A stretch of DNA of 64,000 bases, from the NCBI GenBank assembly GCA_947000775.1, contig CAMQGK010000436.1, positions 1,134,001 through 1,198,000 on the forward strand. The letters run 5' to 3'. The stretch is from Pterois miles. Lineage: Eukaryota; Chordata; Actinopteri; Perciformes; Scorpaenidae. Below are positions 1 through 14,424 of the stretch, in pieces. The position numbers and the translations under genes were made by a program. Every line of letters begins with the position of its first letter. Position 1 is the first letter of the stretch. Below the pieces are notes generated by a model. It searched no databases, was not told where the DNA came from, and saw nothing but the letters and a program-made list of their open reading frames with translations.

Positions 1-3000
1 GTGTGTGTATCAGAGTGTGTATGTGTGTGTATCGGTATGTATCAGAGTGTGTATCAGAGCGTGAGTCAGTGTGTATCAGAGTGTGTGTATCAAAGTGTGT
101 CTATCAAAGTGTGTGTATCAGTGTGTATCAGAGTGTGTGCATAATTGTGTATCAGAATGTGTGTGAGAGTGTATCAGTGTGTATCAGAGTGTGTATCAGA
201 GTGTGTATCATAGTGTGCATCAGAGTGTGTATTAGAGTGTGTATCAGCGTGTGTATCAGAGTGTGAATCAGAGTGTGTATCAGAGTGAGAATCAGAGTGT
301 ATCAGAGTGTGTATCATAGTGTATCAGAGTGTATCAGAGTGATTCAGTGTGTATCAGAGTGTATGAGTGTATCAGAGTTTGAGTCAGTGTGTATCAGAGT
401 GTATCAGAGTGTGTATCAGAGTGTGTATCAGGGTGTGAGTCAGTGTGTCAGAGTGTATCAGAGTGTGTCTAAGAGTGTGTATCAGTGTGTGTATCAGAGG
501 GTGTAAGTGTGCGTATCAGTGTGTATCAGAGTGTGTCTATCAGAGTGTGTATCAGTGTGTATCAGAGTGTGTGTATCAGAGTGTGTGTATCAGAGTGTGT
601 TTATCAGTGAGTATCAGAGTGTGTGTATCAGAGTGTGTGTATCAGAGTGTGTATCAGAGTGTATCAGAGTGTGTGTATCAGAGTGTGTGTGAGAGTGTAT
701 AAGTGTGTATCAGAGTGTGTGTATCAGTGTGTATCAGAGTGTGCATATTAGAGTGTGTCTATCAGAGTGTGTGTATCAGTGTGTATCAGAGTGTGTATAT
801 CAGAGCGTGTCTATCAGAGTGTGTGTATCAGTGTGTATCAGAGTGTATCAGAGTGTGTGTATCAGAGTGTGTGTGAGAGTGTATAAGTGTGTATCAGAGT
901 GTGTCTATCAGAGTGTGTCTATCAGAGTGTGTATCAGTGTGTATCAGAGTGTGTCTGTCAGAGTGTGTGTATCAGAATGTATCAGTGTTTCTATCGGAGT
1001 GTGTGTATCAGTGTGTATTAGAGTGTGTGTGAGAGTGTATCATAGTATATCAGAGTGTATCAGAGTGAGTCAGTGTGTATCAGAGTGTGTATCAGAGTGT
1101 GATTCAGGGTGTGAGTCAGTGTGTATCAGAGTGTGTGTATCAAAGTGTGTCTATTAAAGTGTGTGTATCAGAGTGTGTGCATAAGTGTGTATCAGAATGT
1201 GTGTGAGAGTGTATCAGTGTGTATCAGAATGTGTATCAGTGTGTATCATAGTGTGTATAAGAGTGTGAGTCAGTGTGTATCAGAGTGTGTGTATCAAAGT
1301 GTGTCTATTAAAGTGTGTGTATCAGAGTGTGTGCATAAGTGTATATCAGAATGTGTGTGAGAGTGTATCAGTGTGTATCAGAGTGTGTATCAGTGTGTAT
1401 CATAGTGTGTATCAGAGTGTGTATTAGAGTGTGTATCAGAGGATGTATGTGAGCGTATCAGTGTGTATCAGAGTGTGAGTCAGTGTGTATCAGAGCGTGT
1501 GTATCAGAGTGTGTATCAGTGTGTGTATCAGAGTGTCTGTCAGAGTGTGTGTGTCAGAGTGTGTCTATCAGAGTGTGTGTATCAGTGTGTATCAGAGTGT
1601 GTGTATCAGAGTGTGTGTATCAGATTGTGTATCAGAGTGTGTATCAGAGTGTGTGTATCAGTGTGTATCAGAGTGTGTATATCAGAGTGTGTCTATCAGA
1701 GTGTGTGTATCAGTGTGTATCAGAGTGTATCAGAGTGTATCAGAGTTTGAGTCAGTGTGTATCAGAGTGTATCAGAGTGTGTATCAGAGTGTGTATCAGG
1801 GTGTGAATCAGTGTGTCAGAGTGTATCAGAGTGTGTGTGAGAGTGTATGAGTGTGTATCAGAGTGTGTATCAGCGTGTGTATCAGAGTGTGTATCAGAGT
1901 GAGAATCAGAGTGTATCAGAGTGTGTATCAGAGTGTGTGTATCAGTATGTATCAGTGTGTGTATATCAGAGTGTGTCTATCAGAGTGTGTGTATCAGTGT
2001 GTATCAGAGTGTATCAGAGTGTGTATCAGCGTGTGTATCAGAGTGTGAATCAGATTGTGTATCAGAGTGAGAATCAGAGTGTATCAGAGTGTGTATCTTA
2101 GTGTATCAGAGTGTATCAGAGTGAGTCAGTGTGTATCAGAGTGTATCAGAGTGTGTATCAGGGTGTGAGTCAGTGTGTCAGAGTGTATCAGAGTGTGTAT
2201 TAGAGTGTGTATGTGTGTGTATCGGTATGTATCAGAGTGTGTATCAGAGAGTGAGTCAGTGTGTATCAGAGTGTGTGTATCAAAGTGTGTCTATCAAAGT
2301 GTGTGTATCAGTGTGTATCAGAGTGTGTGCATAAGTGTGTATCAGAATGTGTGTGAGAGTGTATCAGTGTGTATCAGAGTGTGTATCAGAGTGTGTATCA
2401 TAGTGTGCATGAGAGTGTGTATTAGAGTGTGTATTAGCGCGTGTATCAGAGTGTGAATCAGAGTGTGTATCAGAGTGAGAATCAGAGTGTATCAGAGTGT
2501 GTATCATAGTGTATCAGAGTGTATCAGAGTGAGTCAGTGTGTATCAGAGTGTATCAAAGTGTATCAGAGTTTGAGTCAGTGTGTATCAGAGTGTATCAGA
2601 GTGTGTATCAGAGTGTGTATCAGGGTGTCAGTCAGTGTATCAGAGTGTGTCTCAGAGTGTGTATCAGTGTGTGTATCAGTGTGTATGTGTGTGTATCGGT
2701 ATGTATCAGAGTGTGTATCAGAGCGTGAGTCAGTATGTATCAGAGTGTGTGTATCAAAGTGTGTCTATCAAAGTGTGTGTATCAGAGTGTGTATCAGAGT
2801 GTGTATCGTAGTGTGCATCAGCGTGTGTATTAGAGTGTGTATCAGAGAGTGTAAGTGTGCGTATCAGTGTGTATCAGAGTGTGAGTCAGTGTGTATCAGA
2901 GCCTTGTATCAGAGTGTGTATCAGTGTGTGTATCAGAGTGTCTGTCAGAGTGTGTGTATCAGAGTGTATCTATCAGAGTGTGTGTATCAGTGTGTGCCAG

Positions 3001-5607
3001 AGAGTGTGTATCAGAGTGTGTGTATCACATCGTGTATCAGAGTGTGTATCAGAGTGTGTGTATCAGTGTGTATCAGAGTGTGTATATCAGAGTGTGTCTA
3101 TCAGAATGTGTGTATCAGTGTGTATCAGAGTGTATCAGAGTGTGTGTATCAGAGTGTGTGTGACAGTGTATCAGTGTGTATCAGAGTGTGTCTATCAGAG
3201 TGTGTATCAGTGTGTATCAGAGTGTGTGTATCAGAGTGTGTGTATCAGAGTGCGTGTATCAGTCAGTATCAGAGTGTGTGTATCAGAGTGTGTGTATCAG
3301 ATTGTGTATCAGAGTGTGTATCAGAGTGTGTGTATCAGTGTGTATCAGAATGTGTATATTAGAGCGTGTCTATCAGAGTGTGTGTATCAGTGTGTATCAG
3401 AGTGTGTATATCAGAGCGTGTCTATCAGAGTGTGTGTATCAGTGTGTATCAGAGTGTATCAGAGTGTGTGTATCAGAGTGTGTCTATCAGAGTGTGTGTA
3501 TCAGTGTGTATCAGAGTGTGTGTATCAGATTGTGTATCAGAGTGTGTATCAGGGTGTGTGTATCAGTGTGTATCAGAGTGTGTATATCAGAGTGTGTCTA
3601 TCAGAGTGTGTGTATCAGTGTGTATCAGAGTGTGTATATCAGAGTGTGTCTATCAGAGTGTGTGTATCAGTGTGTATCAGAGTGTATCAGAGTGTGTGTA
3701 TCAGAGTGTGTGTATCAGAGTGTGTGTATCAGAGTGTGTGTATCAGTGAGTATCAGAGTGTGTGTATCAGAGTGTGTGTATCAGATTGTGTACCAGATTG
3801 TGTATCAGAGTGTGTGTATCAGTGTGTATCAGAGTGTGTATATCAGAGTGTGTCTATCAGAGTGTGTGTATCAGTGTGTATCAGAGTGTGTATATCAGAG
3901 CGTGTCTATCAGAGTGTGTGTATCAGTGTGTATCAGAGAGTATCAGAGTGTGTGTATCAGAGTGTGTGTGAGAGTGTATCAGAGTGTGTGTATCAGAGTG
4001 TGTGTATCAGATTGTGTATCAGAGTGTGTATCAGAGTGTGTGTATTAGTGTGTATCAGAGTGTGTATATCAGAGTGTGTCTATCAGAGTGTGTGTATCAG
4101 TGTGTATCAGAGTGTGTATATCAGAGCGTGTCTATCAGAGTGTGTGTATCAGTGTGTATCAGAGTGTATCAGAGTGTGTGTATCAGAGTGTGTGTGAGAG
4201 TGTATCAGTGTGTATCAGAGTGTGTCTATCAGAGTGTGTATCAGTGTGTATCAGAGTGTGTCTGTCAGAGTGTGTGTATCAAAATGTATCAGTGTTTCTA
4301 TCGGAGTGTGTGTATCAGTGTGTATCAGAGTGTGTGTGAGAGTGTATCAGTGTGTATCAGAGTGTGTATCAGCGTGTGTATCAGAGTGTGTATCAGAGTG
4401 TGTATCAGAGTGAGAATCAGAGTGTATCAGAGTGTGTATCAGAGTGTATCAGAGTGTGAGTCAGTGTGTATCAGAGTGTATCAGAGTGTGTATCAGAGTG
4501 AGAATCAGAGTTTATCAGAGTGTGTATCATAGTATATCAGAGTGTATCAGAGTGAGTCAGTGTGTATCAGAGTGTGTATCAGAGTGTGTATCAGGGTGTG
4601 AGTCAGTGTGTATCAGAGTGTATCAGAGTGTGTATCAGAGTGAGAATCAGAGTTTATCAGAGTGTGTATCATAGTATATCAGAGTGTATCAGAGTGAGTC
4701 AGTGTGTATCAGAGTGTGTATCAGAGTGTGTATCAGGGTGTGAGTCAGTGTGTCAGAGTGTGTCAGAGTGTATCAGAGTGAGTCAGTGTGTATCAGAGTG
4801 TGTATCAGTGTGTGTGAGAGTGTATCAGTGTGTATGTGTGTGTATCAGCGTGTGTATCAGAGTGTATGTATCAAGAGTGTGTGTATCAGAGTGTGTATCA
4901 GGGTGTGAGTCAGTGTGTCAGAGTGTATCAGAGTGTGTATCAGAGTGTGTATCAGAGTGTGTATGTGTGTGTATCGGTTTGTATCAGAGTGTGTATCAGA
5001 GCGTGAGTCAGTGTGTATCAGAGTGTGTGTATCAAAGTGTGTCTATCAAAGTGTGTGTATCAGTGTGTATCAGAGTGTGTGCATAATTGTGTATCAGAAT
5101 GTGTGTGAGAGTGTATCAGTGTGTATCAGAGTGTGTATCAGAGTGAGAATCAGAGTGTATCAGAGTGTGTATCAGAGTGTATCAGAGTGTGAGTCAGTGT
5201 GTATCACAGTGTATCAGAGTGTGTATCAGAGTGAGAATCAGAGTTTATCAGAGTGTGTATCATAGTATATCAGAGTGTATCAGAGTGAGTCAGTGTGTAT
5301 CAGAGTGTGTATCAGAGTGTGTATCAGGGTGTGAGTCAGTGTGTCAGAGTGTATCAGAGTGTATCAGAGTGATTCAGTGTGTATCAGAGTGTGTATCAGG
5401 GTGTGAGTCAGTGTGTCAGAGTGTATCAGAGTGAGTCAGTGTGTATCAGAGTGTGTATCAGTGTGTGTGAGAGTGTATCAGTGTGTATGTGTGTGTATCA
5501 GCGTGTGTATCAGAGTGTATGTATCAAGAGTGTGTGTATCAGAGTGTGTATCAGGGTGTGAGTCAGTGTGTCAGAGTGTATCAGAGTGTGTATCAGAGTG
5601 TGTATCA
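1..5607 (+). repeat. Higher-order repeat A, copy 1
   Basis: The order of variant units (for example the ATCGGTATG landmark near 28, CATAATTG near 140 and GTGTTTCTATCGG near 985) is repeated from 5608 on. The shift starts at 5607 bp, becomes 5655 bp by position ~1121, 5627 bp by ~2463 and 5535 bp from ~3366 to the end. The shifts mark small insertions and deletions of whole subunits between the copies. The left end may be cut by the window edge. Confidence 0.85.
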
Positions 5608-8600
5608 GTGTGTGTATCAGAGTGTGTATGTGTGTGTATCGGTATGTATCAGAGTGTGTATCAGAGCGTGAGTCAGTGTGTATCAGAGTGTGTGTATCAA
5701 AGTGTGTCTATCAAAGTGTGTGTATCAGTGTGTATCAGAGTGTGTGCATAAGTGTGTATCAGAATGTGTGTGAGAGTGTATCAGTGTGTATCAGAGTGTG
5801 TATCAGAGTGTGTATCATAGTGTGCATCAGAGTGTGTATTAGAGTGTGTATCAGCGTGTGTATCAGAGTGTGAATCAGAGTGTGTATCAGAGTGAGAATC
5901 AGAGTGTATCAGAGTGTGTATCATAGTGTATCAGAGTGTATCAGAGTGATTCAGTGTGTATCAGAGTGTATGAGTGTATCACAGTTTGAGTCAGTGTGTA
6001 TCAGAGTGTATCAGAGTGTGTATCAGAGTGTGTATCAGGGTGTGAGTCAGTGTGTCAGAGTGTATCAGAGTGTGTCTAAGAGTGTGTATCAGTGTGTGTA
6101 TCAGAGGGTGTAAGTGTGCGTATCAGTGTGTATCAGAGTGTGTCTATCAGAGTGTGTATCAGTGTGTATCAGAGTGTGTGTATCAGAGTGTGTGTATCAG
6201 AGTGTGTTTATCAGTGAGTATCAGAGTGTGTGTATCAGAGTGTGTGTATCAGACTGTGTATCAGAGTGTGTATCAGAGTGTGTGTATCAGTGTGTATCAG
6301 AGTGTGCATATTAGAGTGTGTCTATCAGAGTGTGTGTATCAGTGTGTATCAGAGTGTGTATATCAGAGCGTGTCTATCAGAGTGTGTGTATCAGTGTGTA
6401 TCAGAGTGTATCAGAGTGTGTGTATCAGAGTGTGTGTGAGAGTGTATAAGTGTGTATCAGAGTGTGTCTATCAGAGTGTGTCTATCAGAGTGTGTATCAG
6501 TGTGTATCAGAGTGTGTCTGTCAGAGTGTGTGTATCAGAATGTATCAGTGTTTCTATCGGAGTGTGTGTATCAGTGTGTATTAGAGTGTGTGTGAGAGTG
6601 TATCAGTGTGTATCAGAGTGTGTATCAGCGTGTGTATCAGAGTGTGTATCAGAGTGTGTATCAGAGTGAGAATCAGAGTTTTTCAGAGTGTGTATCATAG
6701 TATATCAGAGTGTATCAGAGTGAGTCAGTGTGTATCAGAGTGTGTATCAGAGTGTGCATCAGGGTGTGAGTCAGTGTGTATCAGAGTGTGTGTATCAAAG
6801 TGTGTCTATTAAAGTGTGTGTATCAGAGTGTGTGCATAAGTGTGTATCAGAATGTGTGTGAGAGTGTATCAGTGTGTATCAGAATGTGTATCAGTGTGTA
6901 TCATAGTGTGTATAAGAGTGTGAGTCAGTGTGTATCAGAGTGTGTGTATCAAAGTGTGTCTATTAAAGTGTGTGTATCAGAGTGTGTGCATAAGTGTATA
7001 TCAGAATGTGTGTGAGAGTGTATCAGTGTGTATCAGAGTGTGTATCAGTGTGTATCATAGTGTATATCAGAGTGTGTATTAGAGTGTGTATCAGAGGATG
7101 TATGTGAGCGTATCAGTGTGTATCAGAGTGTGAGTCAGTGTGTATCAGAGCGTGTGTATCAGAGTGTGTATCAGTGTGTGTATCAGAGTGTCTGTCAGAG
7201 TGTGTGTGTCAGAGTGTGTCTATCAGAGTGTGTGTATCAGTGTGTATCAGAGTGTGTGTATCAGAGTGTGTGTATCAGATTGTGTATCAGAGTGTGTATC
7301 AGAGTGTGTGTATCAGTGTGTATCAGAGTGTGTATATCAGAGTGTGTCTATCAGAGTGTGTGTATCAGTGTGTATCAGAGTGTATCAGAGTGTATCAGAG
7401 TTTGAGTCAGTGTGTATCAGAGTGTATCAGAGTGTGTATCAGAGTGTGTATCAGGGTGTGAATCAGTGTGTCAGAGTGTATCAGAGTGTGTGTGAGAGTG
7501 TATGAGTGTGTATCAGAGTGTGTATCAGCGTGTGTATCAGAGTGTGTATCAGAGTGAGAATCAGAGTGTATCAGAGTGTGTATCAGAGTGTGTGTATCAG
7601 TATGTATCAGTGTGTGTATATCAGAGTGTGTCTATCAGAGTGTGTGTATCAGTGTGTATCAGAGTGTATCAGAGTGTGTATCAGCGTGTGTATCAGAGTG
7701 TGAATCAGATTGTGTATCAGAGTGAGAATCAGAGTGTATCAGAGTGTGTATCTTAGTGTATCAGAGTGTATCAGAGTGAGTCAGTGTGTATCAGAGTGTA
7801 TCAGAGTGTGTATCAGGGTGTGAGTCAGTGTGTCAGAGTGTATCAGAGTGTGTATTAGAGTGTGTATGTGTGTGTATCGGTATGTATCAGAGTGTGTATC
7901 AGAGAGTGAGTCAGTGTGTATCAAAGTGTGTGTATCAGTGTGTATCAGAGTGTGTGCATAAGTGTGTATCAGAATGTGTGTGAGAGTGTATCAGTGTGTA
8001 TCAGAGTGTGTATCAGAGTGTGTATCATAGTGTGCATGAGAGTGTGTATTAGAGTGTGTATTAGCGCGTGTATCAGAGTGTGAATCAGAGTGTGTATCAG
8101 AGTGAGAATCAGAGTGTATCAGAGTGTGTATCATAGTGTATCAGAGTGTATCAGAGTGAGTCAGTGTGTATCAGAGTGTATCAAAGTGTATCAGAGTTTG
8201 AGTCAGTGTGTATCAGAGTGTATCAGAGTGTGTATCAGAGTGTGTATCAGGGTGTCAGTCAGTGTATCAGAGTGTGTCTCAGAGTGTGTATCAGTGTGTG
8301 TATCAGTGTGTATGTGTGTGTATCGGTATGTATCAGAGTGTGTATCAGAGCGTGAGTCAGTATGTATCAGAGTGTGTGTATCAAAGTGTGTCTATCAAAG
8401 TGTGTGTATCAGAGTGTGTATCAGAGTGTGTATCGTAGTGTGCATCAGCGTGTGTATTAGAGTGTGTATCAGAGAGTGTAAGTGTGCGTATCAGTGTGTA
8501 TCAGAGTGTGAGTCAGTGTGTATCAGAGCCTTGTATCAGAGTGTGTATCAGTGTGTGTATCAGAGTGTCTGTCAGAGTGTGTGTATCAGAGTGTATCTAT

Positions 8601-11142
8601 CAGAGTGTGTGTATCAGTGTGTGCCAGAGAGTGTGTATCAGAGTGTGTGTATCACATCGTGTATCAGAGTGTGTATCAGAGTGTGTGTATCAGTGTGTAT
8701 CAGAGTGTGTATATCAGAGTGTGTCTATCAGAGTGTGTGTATCAGTGTGTATCAGAGTGTGTGTATCAGAGTGTGTGTATCAGAGTGCGTGTATCAGTCA
8801 GTATCAGAGTGTGTGTATCAGAGTGTGTGTATCAGATTGTGTATCAGAGTGTGTATCAGAGTGTGTGTATCAGTGTGTATCAGAATGTGTATATTAGAGC
8901 GTGTCTATCAGAGTGTGTGTATCAGTGTGTATCAGAGTGTGTATATCAGAGCGTGTCTATCAGAGTGTGTGTATCAGTGTGTATCAGAGTGTATCAGAGT
9001 GTGTGTATCAGAGTGTGTCTATCAGAGTGTGTGTATCAGTGTGTATCAGAGTGTGTGTATCAGATTGTGTATCAGAGTGTGTATCAGGGTGTGTGTATCA
9101 GTGTGTATCAGAGTGTGTATATCAGAGTGTGTCTATCAGAGTGTGTGTATCAGTGTGTATCAGAGTGTGTATATCAGAGTGTGTCTATCAGAGTGTGTGT
9201 ATCAGTGTGTATCAGAGTGTATCAGAGTGTGTGTATCAGAGTGTGTGTATCAGAGTGTGTGTATCAGAGTGTGTGTATCAGTGAGTATCAGAGTGTGTGT
9301 ATCAGAGTGTGTGTATCAGATTGTGTACCAGATTGTGTATCAGAGTGTGTGTATCAGTGTGTATCAGAGTGTGTATATCAGAGTGTGTCTATCAGAGTGT
9401 GTGTATCAGTGTGTATCAGAGTGTGTATATCAGAGCGTGTCTATCAGAGTGTGTGTATCAGTGTGTATCAGAGAGTATCAGAGTGTGTGTATCAGAGTGT
9501 GTGTGAGAGTGTATCAGAGTGTGTGTATCAGAGTGTGTGTATCAGATTGTGTATCAGAGTGTGTATCAGAGTGTGTGTATTAGTGTGTATCAGAGTGTGT
9601 ATATCAGAGTGTGTCTATCAGAGTGTGTGTATCAGTGTGTATCAGAGTGTGTATATCAGAGCGTGTCTATCAGAGTGTGTGTATCAGTGTGTATCAGAGT
9701 GTATCAGAGTGTGTGTATCAGAGTGTGTGTGAGAGTGTATCAGTGTGTATCAGAGTGTGTCTATCAGAGTGTGTATCAGTGTGTATCAGAGTGTGTCTGT
9801 CAGAGTGTGTGTATCAAAATGTATCAGTGTTTCTATCGGAGTGTGTGTATCAGTGTGTATCAGAGTGTGTGTGAGAGTGTATCAGTGTGTATCAGAGTGT
9901 GTATCAGCGTGTGTATCAGAGTGTGTATCAGAGTGTGTATCAGAGTGAGAATCAGAGTGTATCAGAGTGTGTATCAGAGTGTATCAGAGTGTGAGTCAGT
10001 GTGTATCAGAGTGTATCAGAGTGTGTATCAGAGTGAGAATCAGAGTTTATCAGAGTGTGTATCATAGTATATCAGAGTGTATCAGAGTGAGTCAGTGTGT
10101 ATCAGAGTGTGTATCAGAGTGTGTATCAGGGTGTGAGTCAGTGTGTATCAGAGTGTATCAGAGTGTGTATCAGAGTGAGAATCAGAGTTTATCAGAGTGT
10201 GTATCATAGTATATCAGAGTGTATCAGAGTGAGTCAGTGTGTATCAGAGTGTGTATCAGAGTGTGTATCAGGGTGTGAGTCAGTGTGTCAGAGTGTGTCA
10301 GAGTGTATCAGAGTGAGTCAGTGTGTATCAGAGTGTGTATCAGTGTGTGTGAGAGTGTATCAGTGTGTATGTGTGTGTATCAGCGTGTGTATCAGAGTGT
10401 ATGTATCAAGAGTGTGTGTATCAGAGTGTGTATCAGGGTGTGAGTCAGTGTGTCAGAGTGTATCAGAGTGTGTATCAGAGTGTGTATCAGAGTGTGTATG
10501 TGTGTGTATCGGTTTGTATCAGAGTGTGTATCAGAGCGTGAGTCAGTGTGTATCAGAGTGTGTGTATCAAAGTGTGTCTATCAAAGTGTGTGTATCAGTG
10601 TGTATCAGAGTGTGTGCATAATTGTGTATCAGAATGTGTGTGAGAGTGTATCAGTGTGTATCAGAGTGTGTATCAGAGTGAGAATCAGAGTGTATCAGAG
10701 TGTGTATCAGAGTGTATCAGAGTGTGAGTCAGTGTGTATCAGAGTGTATCAGAGTGTGTATCAGAGTGAGAATCAGAGTTTATCAGAGTGTGTATCATAG
10801 TATATCAGAGTGTATCAGAGTGAGTCAGTGTGTATCAGAGTGTGTATCAGAGTGTGTATCAGGGTGTGAGTCAGTGTGTCAGAGTGTATCAGAGTGTATC
10901 AGAGTGATTCAGTGTGTATCAGAGTGTGTATCAGGGTGTGAGTCAGTGTGTCAGAGTGTATCAGAGTGAGTCAGTGTGTATCAGAGTGTGTATCAGTGTG
11001 TGTGAGAGTGTATCAGTGTGTATGTGTGTGTATCAGCGTGTGTATCAGAGTGTATGTATCAAGAGTGTGTGTATCAGAGTGTGTATCAGGGTGTGAGTCA
11101 GTGTGTCAGAGTGTATCAGAGTGTGTATCAGAGTGTGTATCA
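5608..11142 (+). repeat. Higher-order repeat A, copy 2
   Basis: Second copy of the ~5.6 kb unit. Its last ~2.4 kb matches copy 1 at a constant 5535-bp shift with only scattered substitutions (for example ATCACAG at ~5205 in copy 1 against ATCAGAG here). The first ~0.5 kb is in turn repeated at 11143 with the same 5535-bp shift. Confidence 0.85.
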
Positions 11143-14100
11143 GTGTGTGTATCAGAGTGTGTATGTGTGTGTATCGGTATGTATCAGAGTGTGTATCAGA
11201 GCGTGAGTCAGTGTGTATCAGAGTGTGTGTATCAAAGTGTGTCTATCAAAGTGTGTGTATCAGTGTGTATCAGAGTGTGTGCATAAGTGTGTATCAGAAT
11301 GTGTGTGAGAGTGTATCAGTGTGTATCAGAGTGTGTATCAGAGTGTGTATCATAGTGTGCATCAGAGTGTGTATTAGAGTGTGTATCAGCGTGTGTATCA
11401 GAGTGTGAATCAGAGTGTGTATCAGAGTGAGAATCAGAGTGTATCAGAGTGTGTATCATAGTGTATCAGAGTGTATCAGAGTGATTCAGTGTGTATCAGA
11501 GTGTATGAGTGTATCAGAGTTTGAGTCAGTGTGTATCAGAGTGTATCAGAGTGTGTATCAGAGTGTGTATCAGGGTGTGAGTCAGTGTGTCAGAGTGTAT
11601 CAGAGTGTGTCTAAGAGTGTGTATCAGTGTGTGTATCAGAGGGTGTAAGTGTGCGTATCAGTGTGTATCAGAGTGTGAGTCAGTGTGTATCAGAGCCTGT
11701 GTATCAGAGTGTGTATCAGTGTGTGTATCAGAGTGTCTGTCAGAGTGTGTGTATCAGAGTGTATCTATCAGAGTGTGTGTATCAGTGTGTGTCAGAGAGT
11801 GTGTATCAGAGTGTGTGTATCAGATCGTGTATCAGAGTGTGTATATCAGTGTGTATCAGAGTGTGTATATATGAGTGTGTCTATCAGAGTGTGTGTATCA
11901 GTGTGTATCAGAGTGTATCAGAGTGTGTGTATCAGAGTGTGTGTGACAGTGTATCAGTGTGTATCAGAGTGTGTCTATCAGAGCGTGTATCAGTGTGTAT
12001 CAGAGTGTGTGTATCAGAGTGTGTTTATCAGTGAGTATCAGAGTGTGTGTATCAGAGTGTGTGTATCAGACTGTGTATCAGAGTGTGTATCAGAGTGTGT
12101 GTATCAGTGTGTATCAGAGTGTGCATATCAGAGTGTGTCTATCAGAGTGTGTGTATCAGTGTGTATCAGAGTGTGTATATCAGAGCGTGTCTATCAGAGT
12201 GTGTGTATCAGTGTGTATCAGAGTGTATCAGAGTGTGTGTATCAGAGTGTGTGTGAGAGTGTATCAGTGTGTATCAGAGTGTGTCTATCAGAGTGTGTAT
12301 CAGTGTGTATCAGAGTGTGTCTGTCAGAGTGTGTGTATCAGAATGTATCAGTGTTTCTATCGGAGTGTGTGTATCAGTGTGTATTAGAGTGTGTGTGAGA
12401 GTGTATCAGTGTGTATCAGAGTGTGTATCAGCGTGTGTATCAGAGTGTGTATCAGAGTGTGTATCAGAGTGAGAATCAGAGTGTATCAGAGTGTGTATCA
12501 GAGTGTGTATCAGAGTGTATCAGAGTGTGAGTCAGTGTGTATCAGAGTGTATCAGAGTGTGTATCAGAGTGAGAATCAGAGTTTATCAGAGTGTGTATCA
12601 TAGTATATCAGAGTGTATCAGAGTGAGTCAGTGTGTATCAGAGTGTGCATCAGGGTGTGAGTCAGTGTGTATCACAGTGTGTGTATCAAAGTGTGTCTAT
12701 TAAAGTGTGTGTATCAGAGTGTGTGCATAAGTGTATATCAGAATGTGTGTGAGAGTGTATCAGTGTGTATCAGAGTGTGTATCAGTGTGTATCATAGTGT
12801 ATATCAGAGTGTGTATTAGAGTGTGTATCAGAGGATGTATGTGATCGTATCAGTGTGTATCAGAGTGTGAGTCAGTGTGTATCAGAGCGTGTGTATCAGA
12901 GTGTGTATCAGTGTGTGTATCAGAGTGTCTGTCAGAGTGTGTGTGTCAGAGTGTGTCTATCAGAGTGTGTGTATCAGAGTGTGTGTATCAGAGTGTGTGT
13001 ATCAGTGTGTGCCAGAGAGTGTGTTTCAGAGTGTGTATCAGATCGTGTATCAGAGTGTGTATCAGAGTGTGTGTATCAGTGTGTATCAGAGTGTGTATAT
13101 CAGAGTGTGTCTATCAGAGTGTGTATATCAGAGTGTGTCTATCAGAGTGTGTGTATCAGTGTGTATCAGAGTGTATGAGAGTGTGTGTATCAGAGTGTGT
13201 GTGACAGTGTATCAGTGTGTATCGGAGTGTGTCTATCAGAGTGTGTATCAGTGTGTATCAGAGTGTGTGTATCAGAGTGTGTGTATCAGATTGTGTATCA
13301 GAGTGTGTATCAGAGTGTGTGTATCAGTGTGTATCAGAGTGTATCAGAGTGTGTGTATCAGAGTGTGTCTGTCAGAGTGAGTGTATCAGAGTGTGTCTAT
13401 CAGAGTGTGTGTATCAGTGTGTATCAGAGTGTGTGTATCAGATTGTGTATCAGAGTGTGTATCAGGGTGTGTGTATCAGTGTGTATCAGAGTGTGTATAT
13501 CAGAGTGTGTCTATCAGAGTGTGTGTATCAGAGTGTGTGTATCAGTGAGTATCAGAGTGTGTGTATCAGAGTGTGTGTATCAGATTGTGTATCAGAGTGT
13601 GTATCAGAGTGTGTGTATCAGTGTGTTTTAGAGTGTGTATATCAGAGTGTGTCTATCAGAGTGTGTGTATCAGTGTGTATCAGAGTGTGTATATCAGAGC
13701 GTGTCTATCAGAGTGTGTGTATCAGTGTGTATCAGAGTGTATCAGAGTGTGTGTATCAGAGTGTGTGTGAGAGTGTATCAGTGTGTATCAGAGTGTGTCT
13801 ATCAGAGTGTGTATCAGTGTGTATCAGAGTGTGTCTGTCAGAGTGTGTGTATCAAAATGTATCAGTGTTTCTATTGGAGTGTGTGTATCAGTGTGTATCA
13901 GAGTGTGTGTGAGAGTGTATCAGTGTGTATCAGAGTGTGTATCAGCGTGTGTATCAGAGTGTGTATCAGAGTGTGTATCAGAGTGAGAATCAGAGTGTAT
14001 CAGAGTGTGAGTCAGTGTGTATCAGAGTGTATCAGAGTGTGTATCAGAGTGAGAATCAGAGTTTATCAGAGTGTGTATCATAGTATATCAGAGTGTATCA

Positions 14101-14424
14101 GAGTGAGTCAGTGTGTATCAGAGTGTGTATCAGAGTGTGTATCAGGGTGTGAGTCAGTGTGTCAGAGTATATCAGAGTGTATCAGAGTGATTCAGTGTGT
14201 ATCAGAGTGTGTATCAGGGTGTTTGTCAGTGTGTCAGAGTGTATCAGAGTGAGTCAGTGTGTATCAGAGTGTGTATCAGTGTGTGTGAGAGTTTATCAGT
14301 GTGCATGTGTGTGTATCAGCGTGTGTATCAGAGTGTATGTATCAGAGTGTGTGTATCAGAGTGTGTATCAGGGTGTGAGTCAGTGTGTCAGAGTGTATCA
14401 GAGTGTGTATCAGAGTGTGTATCA
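11143..14424 (+). repeat. Higher-order repeat A, shortened copy 3
   Basis: It begins like copy 2 and follows it to ~11650. It then jumps to a mosaic of segments seen elsewhere in copies 1 and 2; for example the GAGCCTGTG landmark at ~11695 corresponds to ~8527. The unit is ~3.28 kb instead of 5.5 kb, and the following segment repeats it at shifts of 3282-3310 bp. Confidence 0.7.

Noticed and set aside
2857..4197. 446-codon Cys/Val/Ser-rich frame (and similar frames throughout the satellite)
   Set aside because: The 10- and 12-bp units contain no stop in any + frame, all three frames are open side by side, and copies differ by unit indels that change frame. No start context, domain or selection signal.
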